64,000 nt of DNA from Maricaulis sp965228215 (GCA_965228215.1 OZ245800.1:930001-994000); one strand, 5' to 3'; positions 8,643-17,306 are shown, counted from the stretch's first letter. Notes: generated by a model not told the origin, from the letters alone. A program made the numbers and translations.

Positions 8643-8674
8643 TTGACTCCTACCTTTGACTTGGAGTCTAATTT
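8643..8674 (+). promoter_or_regulatory. Putative promoter of the merR-type gene with long spacer
   Basis: TTGACT at 8643-8648 and TAATTT at 8669-8674 are separated by 20 bases. The spacer region carries the inverted repeat GACTCC (8645-8650)/GGAGTC (8663-8668). A long spacer with an internal dyad is what MerR-family regulators act on, so autoregulation is possible. Confidence 0.45.
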
Positions 8675-8695
8675 CTACAGTGACTGTAGAAGCAA
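8665..8695 (-). promoter_or_regulatory. MerR-type promoter of the CDF-methyltransferase operon
   Basis: Read on the minus strand, TTGCTT (8695-8690) and TAGACT (8670-8665) are separated by exactly 19 bases. The spacer contains most of the perfect 19-base palindrome TTCTACAGTGACTGTAGAA, centred at 8682. The 19-base spacer with a central dyad is the hallmark of promoters that MerR proteins untwist when metal binds. The gene for such a regulator starts at 8703. Confidence 0.65.
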
Positions 8696-8702
8696 GAAGA
8701 AA

Positions 8703-9140
8703 ATGATAAAAGAATTCAGTATCGGCAAAGCGGCAAAAACCTCCGGCGTCAAAGTGACGACGATCCGCTACTACGAGAGCGTTGGATTGATGCCGAAACC
8801 TAGGCGGGTAGAAAGCGGCCGTCGGGTTTACGATCAAGCGTCAGTCGATCTTCTTGGATTTATCCGGCATGCCCGCGACCTAGGCTTTACGGTCGAGGCG
8901 ATACGCGACCTGATCGATCTGCAGAAAAACCCCGGCACCGATTGTACTCGCGCTGACGAGGTGGCCCGTCATCACCTGGTGGAGACGCAAAAGCGTATCG
9001 AACAACTGCGCATTCTGGAGCGAGAGCTTAAGCGCATGATCGATGGGTGTGCAGGCGGAGAAGTTGGTAGTTGCGAGATCGTCACCAGCTTGTTCGATCA
9101 CTCGAAATGTCTGACAGATCACAAGCCGAAGAAGAATTGA
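8703..9140 (+). CDS. MerR-family metal-responsive transcriptional regulator
   Basis: 145 residues starting at the ATG before IKEFSIGKAAKTSGVKVTTI. It has the MerR winged HTH (RYYESVGLMPKPRRVESG; YDQASVDLLGFIRHARDLGF) and then the coiled-coil dimerisation helix. The C-terminal loop contains Cys and His residues (CTRADEVARHHL; CAGGEVGSCEIV; DHSKC) placed like the metal-binding loop of ZntR/CadR-type members. It is transcribed away from the CDF gene, and a perfect operator-like palindrome lies between them. It therefore probably activates the CDF operon on metal excess. The metal cannot be named from sequence. The same frame is open further upstream, but the HTH begins just after this ATG. Confidence 0.88.
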   Translation: MIKEFSIGKAAKTSGVKVTTIRYYESVGLMPKPRRVESGRRVYDQASVDLLGFIRHARDLGFTVEAIRDLIDLQKNPGTDCTRADEVARHHLVETQKRIEQLRILERELKRMIDGCAGGEVGSCEIVTSLFDHSKCLTDHKPKKN

Positions 9141-9167
9141 CGGCGGCCGCAGCCGCCGCCAACCAAC

Positions 9168-12100
9168 TCAAGAACGCTTGGGCGCGAACCATTTGTAGAC
9201 CGCTGGCAAAACCAGCAGCGTCAAAATGGTCGACGTCACAAGGCCTCCGATAACAACGGCGGCGAGAGGTCTTTGAACCTCAGAGCCAATGCCCGTCGCG
9301 AACAGAAGCGGCATCAGGCCAAGCCCGGTCGTGGTTGCAGTCATCAATACCGGCTGGGCACGACGCACCGCTGCCTCAACACTGAAGGCATCAATGTCGG
9401 TGCGCTCCTTGGCGAAGCGATCAAGGAATGACACGAGAACCATCCCATTCCCCAGCGCGATACCAAACAGCGCGATAAACCCGACTGAGGCGGGAACCGA
9501 TAGGTTCTGCCCGGTCAGCCATAGCGCGGCGATACCGCCGACCAGGGCCAATGGTATGTTGGCGATGATCAAGAGCGCACTTTTGAGCCTGCCGAAGCTG
9601 AACAGCAGCAACAAGAACACCACGCCCAACGTGACCGGGATCACAACAGCAAACCGAGCATTGGCTTGTTGTTGAAGCTCGAACTGGCCGCCCCACTCAA
9701 CGTAGTAGCCCGGTGGCAATGCCACGTTCTCAGCGACCGCGGCTTGCCCCGCTTGCACGAAGGAACCGATGTCACGCTCGCGGACATTGGTTTGGATCGT
9801 GATGTAGCGCTGGCCGTTTTCACGGGTAACCTGTCTGGGGCCCTCGATCCGCTCTACCTGAGCGACCTGTCCCAGCGGAATAAGCTCGTCACCAGGGCCA
9901 TTTAGGATGATCCGGCTGATACGCTCCGCGTTCATACGGTCTTGCTCGCGGTAGCGAACAATGATGTCGAACCGACGCACGCCTTCGAAGACCTGGCCTG
10001 CCTCGGAACCGCCGATTGCGGTGCGTACGACAGAAAGCACATCCTCAACATTGAGGCCGAACCGGCTGATCGCTTCGCGATTGACCGTGATGCGGAGTTG
10101 GGGCGCACCAGTCACCTGGTCGGTTTGAACATCTGCGGATCCGGGGATGTCGCGAATGACGTTGGCGATCTGCCCCGCATACTGCTCGAGAACAGACATG
10201 TCCTCTCCGAACAGTTTGATCGCAAGGTCTGCCTTGGTCCCGGTCAGAAGCTCATCGGTCGCCGCAGCGATCGGCTGAGTAAAATTAAACCGGGCGCCCG
10301 GGAAGCTTTCAAAGCTCTCGCTCATCAATGCCAATAGCGCTTCTTGCGATCGGGCTGTCTCCCATTCACTTCGTGGGGCTAGCGCGACGAATGCTTCAGC
10401 ACTGTTGACGGGGTCAGCATGAGCGCCAACCTCGCCGCGACCAACACGCGTCACGACACGCTCAACTTCTGGAAAGCTCTCGCGTAGTTGTTGCTCGAAT
10501 CGTGTGACTGTTGCCCTCGCCTCCGGCAAAGAAATAGACGGCGCCATCGTCAACCGGACAAGAAGATCTCCCTCGTTCATGCGCGGTGTGAACTCTGAGC
10601 CCAAGCGTGGAAAGATCAGCGCGCCAATGATGAGCATGGCTGCTGCAAGCCCCAACGCCGCACGGCGCTTCGCAACGAAAAACTCTACCAACGGCGCAAA
10701 GCGGCGCTCATAGAAGTTTGGTTGCTCTGATTGCTTGGTTGCTGAGCCGAGTTTCAACCCCAGCATGGACGCAGCCGGTGCGAGCAAAACTGCAAACACC
10801 AGTGACCCCGCCATGGCGAAGACGACTGAGAAGGCGAGCGGTCGGAACGTCTTACCTTCAACGCCCTCAAGCGTCAGGATCGGTACAAACACGACCACCA
10901 CAATCAAGATTGCAAAGATCAGTGGTTGGAGCACCTCAGCACAAGCAGCAGCAATCAGCGCTTGTTTATCCTCGCCTTTCTTGGCTGCTAACAGGGCTCG
11001 ATTGGCGTTCTCAACGATTACGACTGCACCGTCGACCATCATGCCGATGGCGATAGCAATACCACCCAGCGACATCAGGTTCGCGGAGACGCCGAAGACC
11101 TGCATGGCAACGATCGCGAAACCGACCGAGAAGGGAATAGAAGCCACAACGATAAGGCTTGGTCGCCATCCTCTCAGGAATAGAAAGAGGACAATCGCGA
11201 CGAGCAATGCGCCCTGCCAAAGCGCCGTCGTCATGGTGAGCACGGCGGCACCTACCAACTCTGACTGATCGTAGTAGGGAACAGCCGTTACGCCCGGCGG
11301 CAGTGCGGCGTTGATACGCTCTAACCGGTCATGGACGCGCTCGATCACCTCATTGGTGTTCGCTCCCAACAGTTTGAGCACGAGGCCCGCCACGACTTCG
11401 CCCTGGCCATCCATGGTCGCAAGACCCTGACGCGGCGCACCTCCGATCTCGATGTTGGCGACATCGCGAACCCGGACAGGTACACCATCCTCAACCTTCA
11501 CAATGATGTCGGAGAGGTCACCAATGCCTTGGGCCAAGCCAACCGCCCGAACGGTGTATTGCTCACTGTTCTCGATGAGAAACTGGGCACCTGCGTTCGC
11601 GTTATTGGCCTCTACGGCCGCGACAACATCCTCAATCGCCAAGCCATAGCGCAACAAGGCATCGGGTCGAACATCGATCTGATACTGCTGCTCGAACCCG
11701 CCCAGGGAGAGGACTTCCGTGACGCCGCGAACGGTTTGGAGGTCAAACTTAACCTGCCAATCCTGGAGCGTGCGCAAGGCCACCCCGTCAACAGCCTCAT
11801 CAGAGGTTTCTAAGAAGTAGAACAGGATCTGACCAAGGCCGGTGGTAATGGGCCCCATACCTGGGTCACCGAAGCCGTCCGGGATCTCATCACGGGCTTG
11901 TTGTAGTCGCTCACCTACGAGTTGGCGTGCCCAATAGATATCGACGCCATCTTCGAAATAGATGTTCACGACCGACAGTCCGAAGTTGGAAGTCGATCGA
12001 ACTTCCTGAAGCCTAGGAAGACCGTTCATGGACGTTTCTACCGGGAAGGTCACGTACCTCTCGACCTCTTCCGGGGCGAGCCCCTCGGTCTCCGTAAATA

Positions 12101-12287
12101 CTTGAACCAAAGTCGGCGTGACGTCCGGGAAGGCATCAACCGGCATTGAGCGGAACGTTACCGCACCGCCAATGATCACGAATGCAAACGCAAGGGCTGC
12201 GAAAAGCCGACCGCCCGCGATGCGATGCAAGAGCTGGGATAGACCTGACTCTTGTTTCGGGGAATTAGTGCGCGTGGCCATCGTCAA
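9168..12287 (-). CDS. CzcA-type heavy-metal RND efflux permease
   Basis: A complete 1,039-residue inner-membrane pump of the HME-RND family. It has the N-terminal motif RSMPVDAFPDVTPTLVQVF, the helix-4 motif AIGMMVDGAVVIVENA and two large periplasmic loops. The methionines that mark copper/silver pumps are absent: the equivalent of the CusA EGDILYMPS reads EGDLLVRLTMAPS. A divalent-cation substrate (Zn, Co, Cd or Ni) is therefore more likely, which matches the CDF neighbour. It overlaps the 3' end of the adaptor gene by 23 bases; a second ATG six bases in is also possible. It is convergent with the merR-type gene. Confidence 0.92.
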   Translation of the reverse strand: MTMATRTNSPKQESGLSQLLHRIAGGRLFAALAFAFVIIGGAVTFRSMPVDAFPDVTPTLVQVFTETEGLAPEEVERYVTFPVETSMNGLPRLQEVRSTSNFGLSVVNIYFEDGVDIYWARQLVGERLQQARDEIPDGFGDPGMGPITTGLGQILFYFLETSDEAVDGVALRTLQDWQVKFDLQTVRGVTEVLSLGGFEQQYQIDVRPDALLRYGLAIEDVVAAVEANNANAGAQFLIENSEQYTVRAVGLAQGIGDLSDIIVKVEDGVPVRVRDVANIEIGGAPRQGLATMDGQGEVVAGLVLKLLGANTNEVIERVHDRLERINAALPPGVTAVPYYDQSELVGAAVLTMTTALWQGALLVAIVLFLFLRGWRPSLIVVASIPFSVGFAIVAMQVFGVSANLMSLGGIAIAIGMMVDGAVVIVENANRALLAAKKGEDKQALIAAACAEVLQPLIFAILIVVVVFVPILTLEGVEGKTFRPLAFSVVFAMAGSLVFAVLLAPAASMLGLKLGSATKQSEQPNFYERRFAPLVEFFVAKRRAALGLAAAMLIIGALIFPRLGSEFTPRMNEGDLLVRLTMAPSISLPEARATVTRFEQQLRESFPEVERVVTRVGRGEVGAHADPVNSAEAFVALAPRSEWETARSQEALLALMSESFESFPGARFNFTQPIAAATDELLTGTKADLAIKLFGEDMSVLEQYAGQIANVIRDIPGSADVQTDQVTGAPQLRITVNREAISRFGLNVEDVLSVVRTAIGGSEAGQVFEGVRRFDIIVRYREQDRMNAERISRIILNGPGDELIPLGQVAQVERIEGPRQVTRENGQRYITIQTNVRERDIGSFVQAGQAAVAENVALPPGYYVEWGGQFELQQQANARFAVVIPVTLGVVFLLLLFSFGRLKSALLIIANIPLALVGGIAALWLTGQNLSVPASVGFIALFGIALGNGMVLVSFLDRFAKERTDIDAFSVEAAVRRAQPVLMTATTTGLGLMPLLFATGIGSEVQRPLAAVVIGGLVTSTILTLLVLPAVYKWFAPKRS

Positions 12288-13497
12288 ACTCCCCTTTTTG
12301 CAATTCGGCTTTGAGGGAGAAGGATTCGGTCGTTGCGATCATCTCGCCAAGTTCGACGCCGGACAGGATTTCGGCATATTGATCGGCACGGCGACCAATA
12401 CGAACCTCGCGAACCTCGAACCCATCGTCAGTACGAACGAAGACAACTGTTTCGCCTTCTACTGTCTGGATTGCTGAAACTGGCACGCGCAATGTCGGCG
12501 TGGCGTCAGCTGCCGTCGCGTACACCGTTACGAACATACCAGGGCGCAACCTCTCACCGGCATTCTCGATGATGATACGAGCTCGACCCGTTCGGGTTCG
12601 TTCTCCGATTTGAGGACTCACGAAATCGATGGAGGATTCGATCCTCGCTCCACCGTCGCCAACATCAATTGCCACGTGTGCTCCGGCGCGCAAACGGCCC
12701 AGATCCCCACCGTACACGGCGGCATCGACCCAAACTGTATCGGTGTTCGCGATGATGAACGCCGGCGGCTGAGCGGCCTCTTCCAGAACCTCTCCAAGCA
12801 CGGCGTGACGTTCAATTACAGTTCCTGAGATTGGCGCCGTCAGCTCGTATCGAGTCAACGACACCTCCGTCGTCGCATCAACGCGAGGTAGCGTTGCGGC
12901 ATCGACCCCAAGAGCGTCTAGCTGCTGCCCGGCACTCCGCACGTCGATACGAGCTTCTTCCAGCGCCCGCCGGGCATCAAGGAAATCCTGTTCGGCCGAT
13001 ATTTGTCGCTCCCACAGGCGCTCCTCTCGTTGAAAGGAACTCTGCGCAAGGTCCAATCTTGCGCGTGCTGAAAGATACCCAGCTTTCGCATCGGCCAAGG
13101 TCCGGCTGCTGAGAACCGCGAGCACGTCTCCTGCGAGAACACGGTCACCCTCGGCAATGCTCACATTTCTCACGACGCCTGAAACACGAGGCGAAACATG
13201 AGCGAGACGGTTTTGATCGAAGCCGACTTCTGCCGGCAACTCGATCACGCCATCCACCGCGCCTTGTCCGACTTCGGAAACGACGATGCCCAATGAATTG
13301 ATTTGCCCCTGACTTAATTGAACTTCGGCACGTCCACCATGCTCTCCGTCTCCATGATCTTCCCGAGCCTGCTCAGTATGAGTCTCCTCAATCAGGCCGG
13401 ATGGTTCCTCTTGATGTTCTTCTGCGACCTGGCCACAGGCAGAAACCGCCGTCAGGCTGAACGCCACCAGAAGAAGTTTGATATTGAAGTCAGTCAT
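12265..13497 (-). CDS. CzcB-type periplasmic adaptor lipoprotein of RND efflux
   Basis: 410 residues from the ATG at 13497. This start gives a lipoprotein signal (LLLVAFSLTAVSACGQ, lipobox SAC) and slightly overlaps the upstream gene; the frame stays open further upstream without improving this. A His/acid-rich segment follows (HQEE, HTEQAREDHGDGEHGG), then the lipoyl half-domain (ELPAEVGFDQNRLAHVSPRV), a helical hairpin and barrel domains (YELTAPISGTVIERHAV). The tail ends DDGHAH. The His-rich N-terminal stretch is typical of Zn/Cd/Co adaptors. It links the CzcA-like pump with the TolC-like channel encoded on either side. Confidence 0.9.
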   Translation of the reverse strand: MTDFNIKLLLVAFSLTAVSACGQVAEEHQEEPSGLIEETHTEQAREDHGDGEHGGRAEVQLSQGQINSLGIVVSEVGQGAVDGVIELPAEVGFDQNRLAHVSPRVSGVVRNVSIAEGDRVLAGDVLAVLSSRTLADAKAGYLSARARLDLAQSSFQREERLWERQISAEQDFLDARRALEEARIDVRSAGQQLDALGVDAATLPRVDATTEVSLTRYELTAPISGTVIERHAVLGEVLEEAAQPPAFIIANTDTVWVDAAVYGGDLGRLRAGAHVAIDVGDGGARIESSIDFVSPQIGERTRTGRARIIIENAGERLRPGMFVTVYATAADATPTLRVPVSAIQTVEGETVVFVRTDDGFEVREVRIGRRADQYAEILSGVELGEMIATTESFSLKAELQKGEFDDGHAH

Positions 13498-14809
13498 TGT
13501 GCTCTTCCCCCCGGCTTGCGTTGACCATCCGATTAAGTTGCGGGGCACCAGCAAGCGCATCGAGTTCGATGAGCGCGCTAACCAATTCAGATTGCGCGGA
13601 GATCAGATCCACACGCACATCGAAGTACGACCGCTGGATATCTAGGAAATTGAGAACGTCCAGAGCGCCTTCACGGTAGGCTTCCTGCGCTGCAGCCAAT
13701 GCGTTTTCAGACGCGGGTAGGATGTTGTCGGACAGTTGCTCGTGCGTAGACCGAGCACGCTCAAAGCGGCCGCTTGCAGAAGCGAACCGGGCCAGTAATG
13801 CACGACGCGTCGATTCCTCATCGAGCCTTGCAGCATTCTCTCGTGAAGCAGCCGCTCGCACACCACTTTGATTGCGGTTCAACACGGGAATCGGGACCTC
13901 TACCGTCGCAACGAACGCCGAATCATCAGTTCCGCCAAAGCGTCGTACGCCCGCACCGACGGTAAGATCGGGAATAGCTGCGGCCCGCTCCTGTCGGATT
14001 TCCTGCGCACGCGCTCGGGTAACTGCGCGCAACTTCTGAAGTTCAGGGTTCTCGGCAATCCAGACGCCGACTTCAGCGTTTTCAGAACGCGACAAATCGA
14101 ACGCATCCAGAGGCGATACAAAATCCGCGTATAGCCTCTCGCCGGACCAGATCGCGGCAAGACGATCGTGCTGCTCCACTTGCATGCTTGCAGCTTCATT
14201 GGCCGCAATTGCGGCGCGTCCCACGAGTACGCTCGCGCGACCACGCTCTATTGGCGACACTCGCCCTGCTTCAACACGTGAATTGATGGCAGCCGCCGAG
14301 TTGTTCGCCAGTTCCAACAACTCCAAGCGGACTGCAAGCGTCTCCGACGCAGCATGCGCCGCGACATAGGCTTGAGCGGTATCTGCAAGGAGTCGCGTTC
14401 GTTGAACGGCATGATCGGCATGAGCGGCTTGTGCCCAGGCACTAGCGGCATCACGAGCTCTGCTTCGGTCGCCGCCCAGTGGCACGGTTTGATTGATCGA
14501 CAGTGTCGTATCTGCATCTCCGAACCATTCACGATCGCCGCCGAAATCTTCGACCTCCGCTACGAAAGTGGGGTTATCCCAGAGGCCGGCTTGGCGCGCC
14601 TCTGATTCTGCCGCTCGTATCTCTTCATCTGCAGCATTGGTGATCGGGTTGTTGTTCAAAGCGCGAATTAGCGCATCAGACAGGGTTAGTTGGCGCGCGG
14701 CTTGAGCATCTTGCACCGCAGCCGCCTCCATACTCGCCGCAGCGAACAGCAACGCAGCCACGGCGGTTCTGCCCAGCCCTCTCGGCCAGGTCACATTTTC
14801 AATTTTCAT
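13490..14809 (-). CDS. CzcC-type outer-membrane efflux protein
   Basis: 439 residues of the outer-membrane efflux (TolC) superfamily. A signal peptide (VAALLFAAASMEAAAVQDAQA) is followed by two repeated alpha-helical halves (LTLSDALIRALNNNPI; NPELQKLRAVTRARA). The family motif of a loop before a strand (VEVPIPVLNRNQSGVRAA) is clear and resembles CzcC/CnrC. It overlaps the adaptor start by 8 bases. It forms the exit duct of the second tripartite pump and is distinct in sequence from the channel at 4143-5393. Confidence 0.9.
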   Translation of the reverse strand: MKIENVTWPRGLGRTAVAALLFAAASMEAAAVQDAQAARQLTLSDALIRALNNNPITNAADEEIRAAESEARQAGLWDNPTFVAEVEDFGGDREWFGDADTTLSINQTVPLGGDRSRARDAASAWAQAAHADHAVQRTRLLADTAQAYVAAHAASETLAVRLELLELANNSAAAINSRVEAGRVSPIERGRASVLVGRAAIAANEAASMQVEQHDRLAAIWSGERLYADFVSPLDAFDLSRSENAEVGVWIAENPELQKLRAVTRARAQEIRQERAAAIPDLTVGAGVRRFGGTDDSAFVATVEVPIPVLNRNQSGVRAAASRENAARLDEESTRRALLARFASASGRFERARSTHEQLSDNILPASENALAAAQEAYREGALDVLNFLDIQRSYFDVRVDLISAQSELVSALIELDALAGAPQLNRMVNASRGEEHND

Positions 14810-14848
14810 CAGTGCATTTCCGATTGGTCGTTTCAGTTGGACTTGAGG

Positions 14849-15169
14849 TCAGGCTGAAACTTCAATCGGAGGCTGGATTGGCGGCTCTAGCGCGCGTGAA
14901 GAGACGCGATCGCTGGAAAGATCATATCGATGTTCCGTCATTGTCGGGCTGACAACGGAAAGGAAAGACCGACCATCCACCACGTGGTGGCAGACACCAC
15001 ATCCATGAAGGGCGTGCTTGCCATGTTCCGTGTTAGCTGAATCGCGGTTGTCAATATTCAACACGCTATCAACATGATGATCATGATCAGGCGACGCAGC
15101 CAGCACAGCCTCGCCACCCAATGAGATGGTCACGGCAATCAAAAGTATGAACTGCAAGCTGATCCGCAT
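14849..15169 (-). CDS. Small secreted His-rich protein heading the Czc-like operon
   Basis: 106 residues with a signal peptide (LQFILLIAVTISLGGEAVLA). The mature part has DHDHHVDS and a clustered ligand motif HGKHALHGCGVCHHV. No named domain is recognised with confidence. It is the first gene of the czcCBA-like operon, 39 bases upstream of the channel gene, and mirrors the small metal-ligand-rich gene at the head of the copper operon. A periplasmic metal-buffer or sensor role is inference. The palindrome at 15183-15203 lies just before its start and probably controls the operon. Confidence 0.7.
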   Translation of the reverse strand: MRISLQFILLIAVTISLGGEAVLAASPDHDHHVDSVLNIDNRDSANTEHGKHALHGCGVCHHVVDGRSFLSVVSPTMTEHRYDLSSDRVSSRALEPPIQPPIEVSA

Positions 15170-15182
15170 GCCGATTTCTTAG

Positions 15183-15203
15183 TTCAATCTCGCCTAGATT
15201 GAA
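15183..15203. promoter_or_regulatory. Palindrome upstream of the Czc-like operon
   Basis: TTCAATCT (15183-15190) and AGATTGAA (15196-15203) are a perfect inverted repeat with a 5-base centre, 14 bases before the start codon of the small secreted gene. It looks like an operator for a dimeric repressor. Apart from this, the 193 bases to the next gene show only an AT-rich stretch (15215-15280), which may mark the left edge of the conflict island. Confidence 0.45.
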
Positions 15204-15362
15204 AGGCCCTGCCCCAGGTGAACAAACTTAAGTTACTAAATAACATATCAAAAAGACAGCAAAGCGTTCCCATACTGCCCATTATGCGCCTTTTGTCGGG
15301 TGAACCTGACAGGGTGGGTAGGGCGCAATCACTTTCCATTGCGGCAACATTCTGGAAGTCCG

Positions 15363-16079
15363 CTAGGTGCTGGCCGGAGCCACGCCTGCGTCCTCAACTC
15401 CTATCGGCTCTACCACTTCTTTGATTATCTTGTTCGACCCGGCCGAGTATCGCGCAGTGCTATCGCGAAATTGAAAGGGATCGCCGAGGACAACACCAAT
15501 CTGGCCACGCGAGGCCGCTTCGAACCAGCTGAGCAGTTGCCCGGCTTCGTCTAGGTCGAAAACTCGATGACCTCTTCTGTTGCTGTATCCAAGCGCTTGC
15601 AGGACATCACCTGGTATAGTCGGGGCTTCGGTGCCGAAATAGACAAAATGATCAGAAATCAGGACTCTGTTCGTTCTAGTGTCAGTTTCTACGTTCGTTA
15701 TGTCCGGAGTGCCGTCGGGTCGGCTGTGATGCGAATTCTCTTGTGACCAAGGTTCGCTGGCACTCTCCCGATGATAGATGTTGTCGCCTAACATCATTAC
15801 GCGACTTCCATTTCGGATCGGACGCTTTGCTCGGTATCGAGGGTCTATCCAGTACTCCTCGAACGTAAGTGTCTCACTTACGCGCATTGCGAAGATGCAG
15901 CGCCCAGTTGCCTTGAGGCGCCCACCGCCAACGCCAAAAACCCAGTCGCCCAATCGGGCACTCGATCGAATCTGATACTTGCAGCAAGCGAGTGTACAGA
16001 CCCCGTGGAACGGATTTGGGGCGAACCCAAAGTCACGATCAACCACGTAAATGTACGCCCGCGACGGTCGTTGTTTCAT
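15363..16079 (-). CDS. Nmad2-like protein (nucleotide-modification-associated domain 2)
   Basis: 238 residues from the ATG at 16079, 5 bases after the stop of the ThsB-like gene; the frame is open further upstream but that part looks low-complexity. The family pattern is recognisable: YIYVVDRDFGFAPNPFHGVC, then TLACCKYQIRSSA, GDWVFGVGG, FAMRVSETLTFEEYW, GDNIYHRE, and VLISDHFVYFGTEAPTIP. Families named Nmad were described from gene neighbourhoods of DNA-base-modifying systems; their biochemistry is unknown to me. It is the last gene of the TIR-SLOG-TIR operon and sits near two hypermodification-type genes. The motif-level match is strong from memory but was not checked by a search. Confidence 0.72.
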   Translation of the reverse strand: MKQRPSRAYIYVVDRDFGFAPNPFHGVCTLACCKYQIRSSARLGDWVFGVGGGRLKATGRCIFAMRVSETLTFEEYWIDPRYRAKRPIRNGSRVMMLGDNIYHRESASEPWSQENSHHSRPDGTPDITNVETDTRTNRVLISDHFVYFGTEAPTIPGDVLQALGYSNRRGHRVFDLDEAGQLLSWFEAASRGQIGVVLGDPFQFRDSTARYSAGSNKIIKEVVEPIGVEDAGVAPAST

Positions 16080-16083
16080 TCGT

Positions 16084-16581
16084 CTAGCAGGTGGACGTGG
16101 ACGGGGCGTGCACTGGCTCGCGCGGACCGCCGCCGGGTTTCTCAAACTTGTTGTCCTCACCCTCAATCGCGTCCACGACGCTTTTCGGATGCCAATTCAC
16201 GATCGAATGCCCGTAATCATCGAGAGCTTTTGGTACGTTGGCCTCCGTGCCCCCATGCAAGTAGACGCCTACAATGCGCTTCCCGAGGCGGTTGGCTTGC
16301 TCGATCTCCCAATTTACCCAGGGTCGAGTGTGCGTTTGGGGACCAATCAATACAACAACAGTAGAAGCCCAGCGCATTTTCATGCGAAGTAAGCGCTTGA
16401 TTGTAGCGTCCTTTACCTTGCCCTGTTCCACACGTCGTTCGTTTGCAGGCTTCATTCGGACAGAGGAATTGCGCACCTGGTAGTCGCCCCGTCCCAGCAT
16501 CTTGGTAAACTGGTCGACGCGTTTATCATCGCGATGATGATGGCTAATAAAAACGTTTTTCGTCGGCACGGTACAATCCAA
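16084..16581 (-). CDS. ThsB-like TIR-domain protein (DUF1863 type)
   Basis: 165 residues consisting almost entirely of one TIR-like domain. The first strand is KNVFISHHHRDD (residues 8-19). The middle strand is TVVVLIGPQT, and PWVNWEIEQANRLGK (88-101) carries the expected catalytic Glu92. It then continues RIVGVYLHG. This short TIR type with the WVNWEI motif is the one used as signal synthase in Thoeris systems, where it makes a cyclic ADP-ribose-type signal from NAD+ on phage infection. That activity is known for the family and inferred here. It lies 98 bases downstream of the SLOG gene and 4 bases before the Nmad2 gene, all in one direction. Confidence 0.82.
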   Translation of the reverse strand: MDCTVPTKNVFISHHHRDDKRVDQFTKMLGRGDYQVRNSSVRMKPANERRVEQGKVKDATIKRLLRMKMRWASTVVVLIGPQTHTRPWVNWEIEQANRLGKRIVGVYLHGGTEANVPKALDDYGHSIVNWHPKSVVDAIEGEDNKFEKPGGGPREPVHAPSTSTC

Positions 16582-16654
16582 GTTCAGACGATTCGATTCC
16601 AGGTAGTATGAGACATCGCAAGCAACCCATCAAGCGAATTAGTTCCGCTTTTGT

Positions 16655-16676
16655 TTCGCGCTCCATGCGCGAAAAA
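16655..16676. repeat. Short hairpin between the SLOG and ThsB-like genes
   Basis: TTTCGCGC and GCGCGAAA flank the 5-base centre TCCAT. The stem lies in the only real gap (98 bases) of the operon. It has no T-run in the direction of transcription, so it is not a convincing terminator. It could be an mRNA processing or attenuation element. Confidence 0.35.
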
Positions 16677-16679
16677 TCC

Positions 16680-17306
16680 TTAGCCTCGAGGGTCGGTCGG
16701 ACTTATTCCGCAGAGGTCGTAAAAAAGCGGCACAAAATCGATATCGGTACGCAACCGATCCAAATAGGCGGTGCCCGCCTCCATACGCTCGTCAAGGAGA
16801 TGTGTTGCCCCTCCGGTGGATATCACTGGAAAGCGTCGCGCACTCGGGCAGAGCTCACCAACCAACTCAAATTCATCGACGATGCCACGCATACCACCCA
16901 CGAAGACGGCAATTTCAAATTCATTCTCGGTAAGCATTGCGGTACGCATCGTGAGAAGGCTCGCCAGTCGCCGTTCGGCGTCAGATTGTCCTGGCTGTTC
17001 AGGCTCTGCGGGGACGTAGCGCGTGTTTTGGAAGCGCTTGTTATCCTCGGGATATCGGTCCTCAAAATACTCAGACTGATAGAGCTTAACCCAGTCGCTG
17101 TAGGATACGCCCAAACTTTCGGCTTCCGACCATATCATCGGAGTAATTGCGGGGTGCCCCCCCCAAACGAGAAGGCGGCGCCCGAGCACAACATGGATCA
17201 ACCCTTTAACCGCTGCGACCACATCGACCGGATCGGAGGGCGCAACAAAGTGCGCTTTGCTTGGGTCAGGAAGTCCCGCAGACAGAAATATCGCTTTCCC
17301 GCTCAT
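16680..17306 (-). CDS. Free-standing SLOG-domain protein, putative nucleotide-signal sensor
   Basis: 208 residues. The Rossmann-like SLOG pattern is visible: KAIFLSAGLPDP (4-15), RLLVWGGHPAITPMI (44-58), KLYQSEYFEDRYP (74-86), then FVGGMRGIVDEFEL (136-148) and FPVISTGGATHLL (159-171). SLOG domains bind nucleotides or nucleotide-derived signals; in Thoeris ThsA a SLOG domain receives the signal made by the TIR protein ThsB. Here no SIR2 or other effector is fused. Its start overlaps the TIR gene by 4 bases (17303-17306), implying coupled synthesis and perhaps a complex. The family call is good; ligand and partner are inferred. Confidence 0.78.
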   Translation of the reverse strand: MSGKAIFLSAGLPDPSKAHFVAPSDPVDVVAAVKGLIHVVLGRRLLVWGGHPAITPMIWSEAESLGVSYSDWVKLYQSEYFEDRYPEDNKRFQNTRYVPAEPEQPGQSDAERRLASLLTMRTAMLTENEFEIAVFVGGMRGIVDEFELVGELCPSARRFPVISTGGATHLLDERMEAGTAYLDRLRTDIDFVPLFYDLCGISPTDPRG

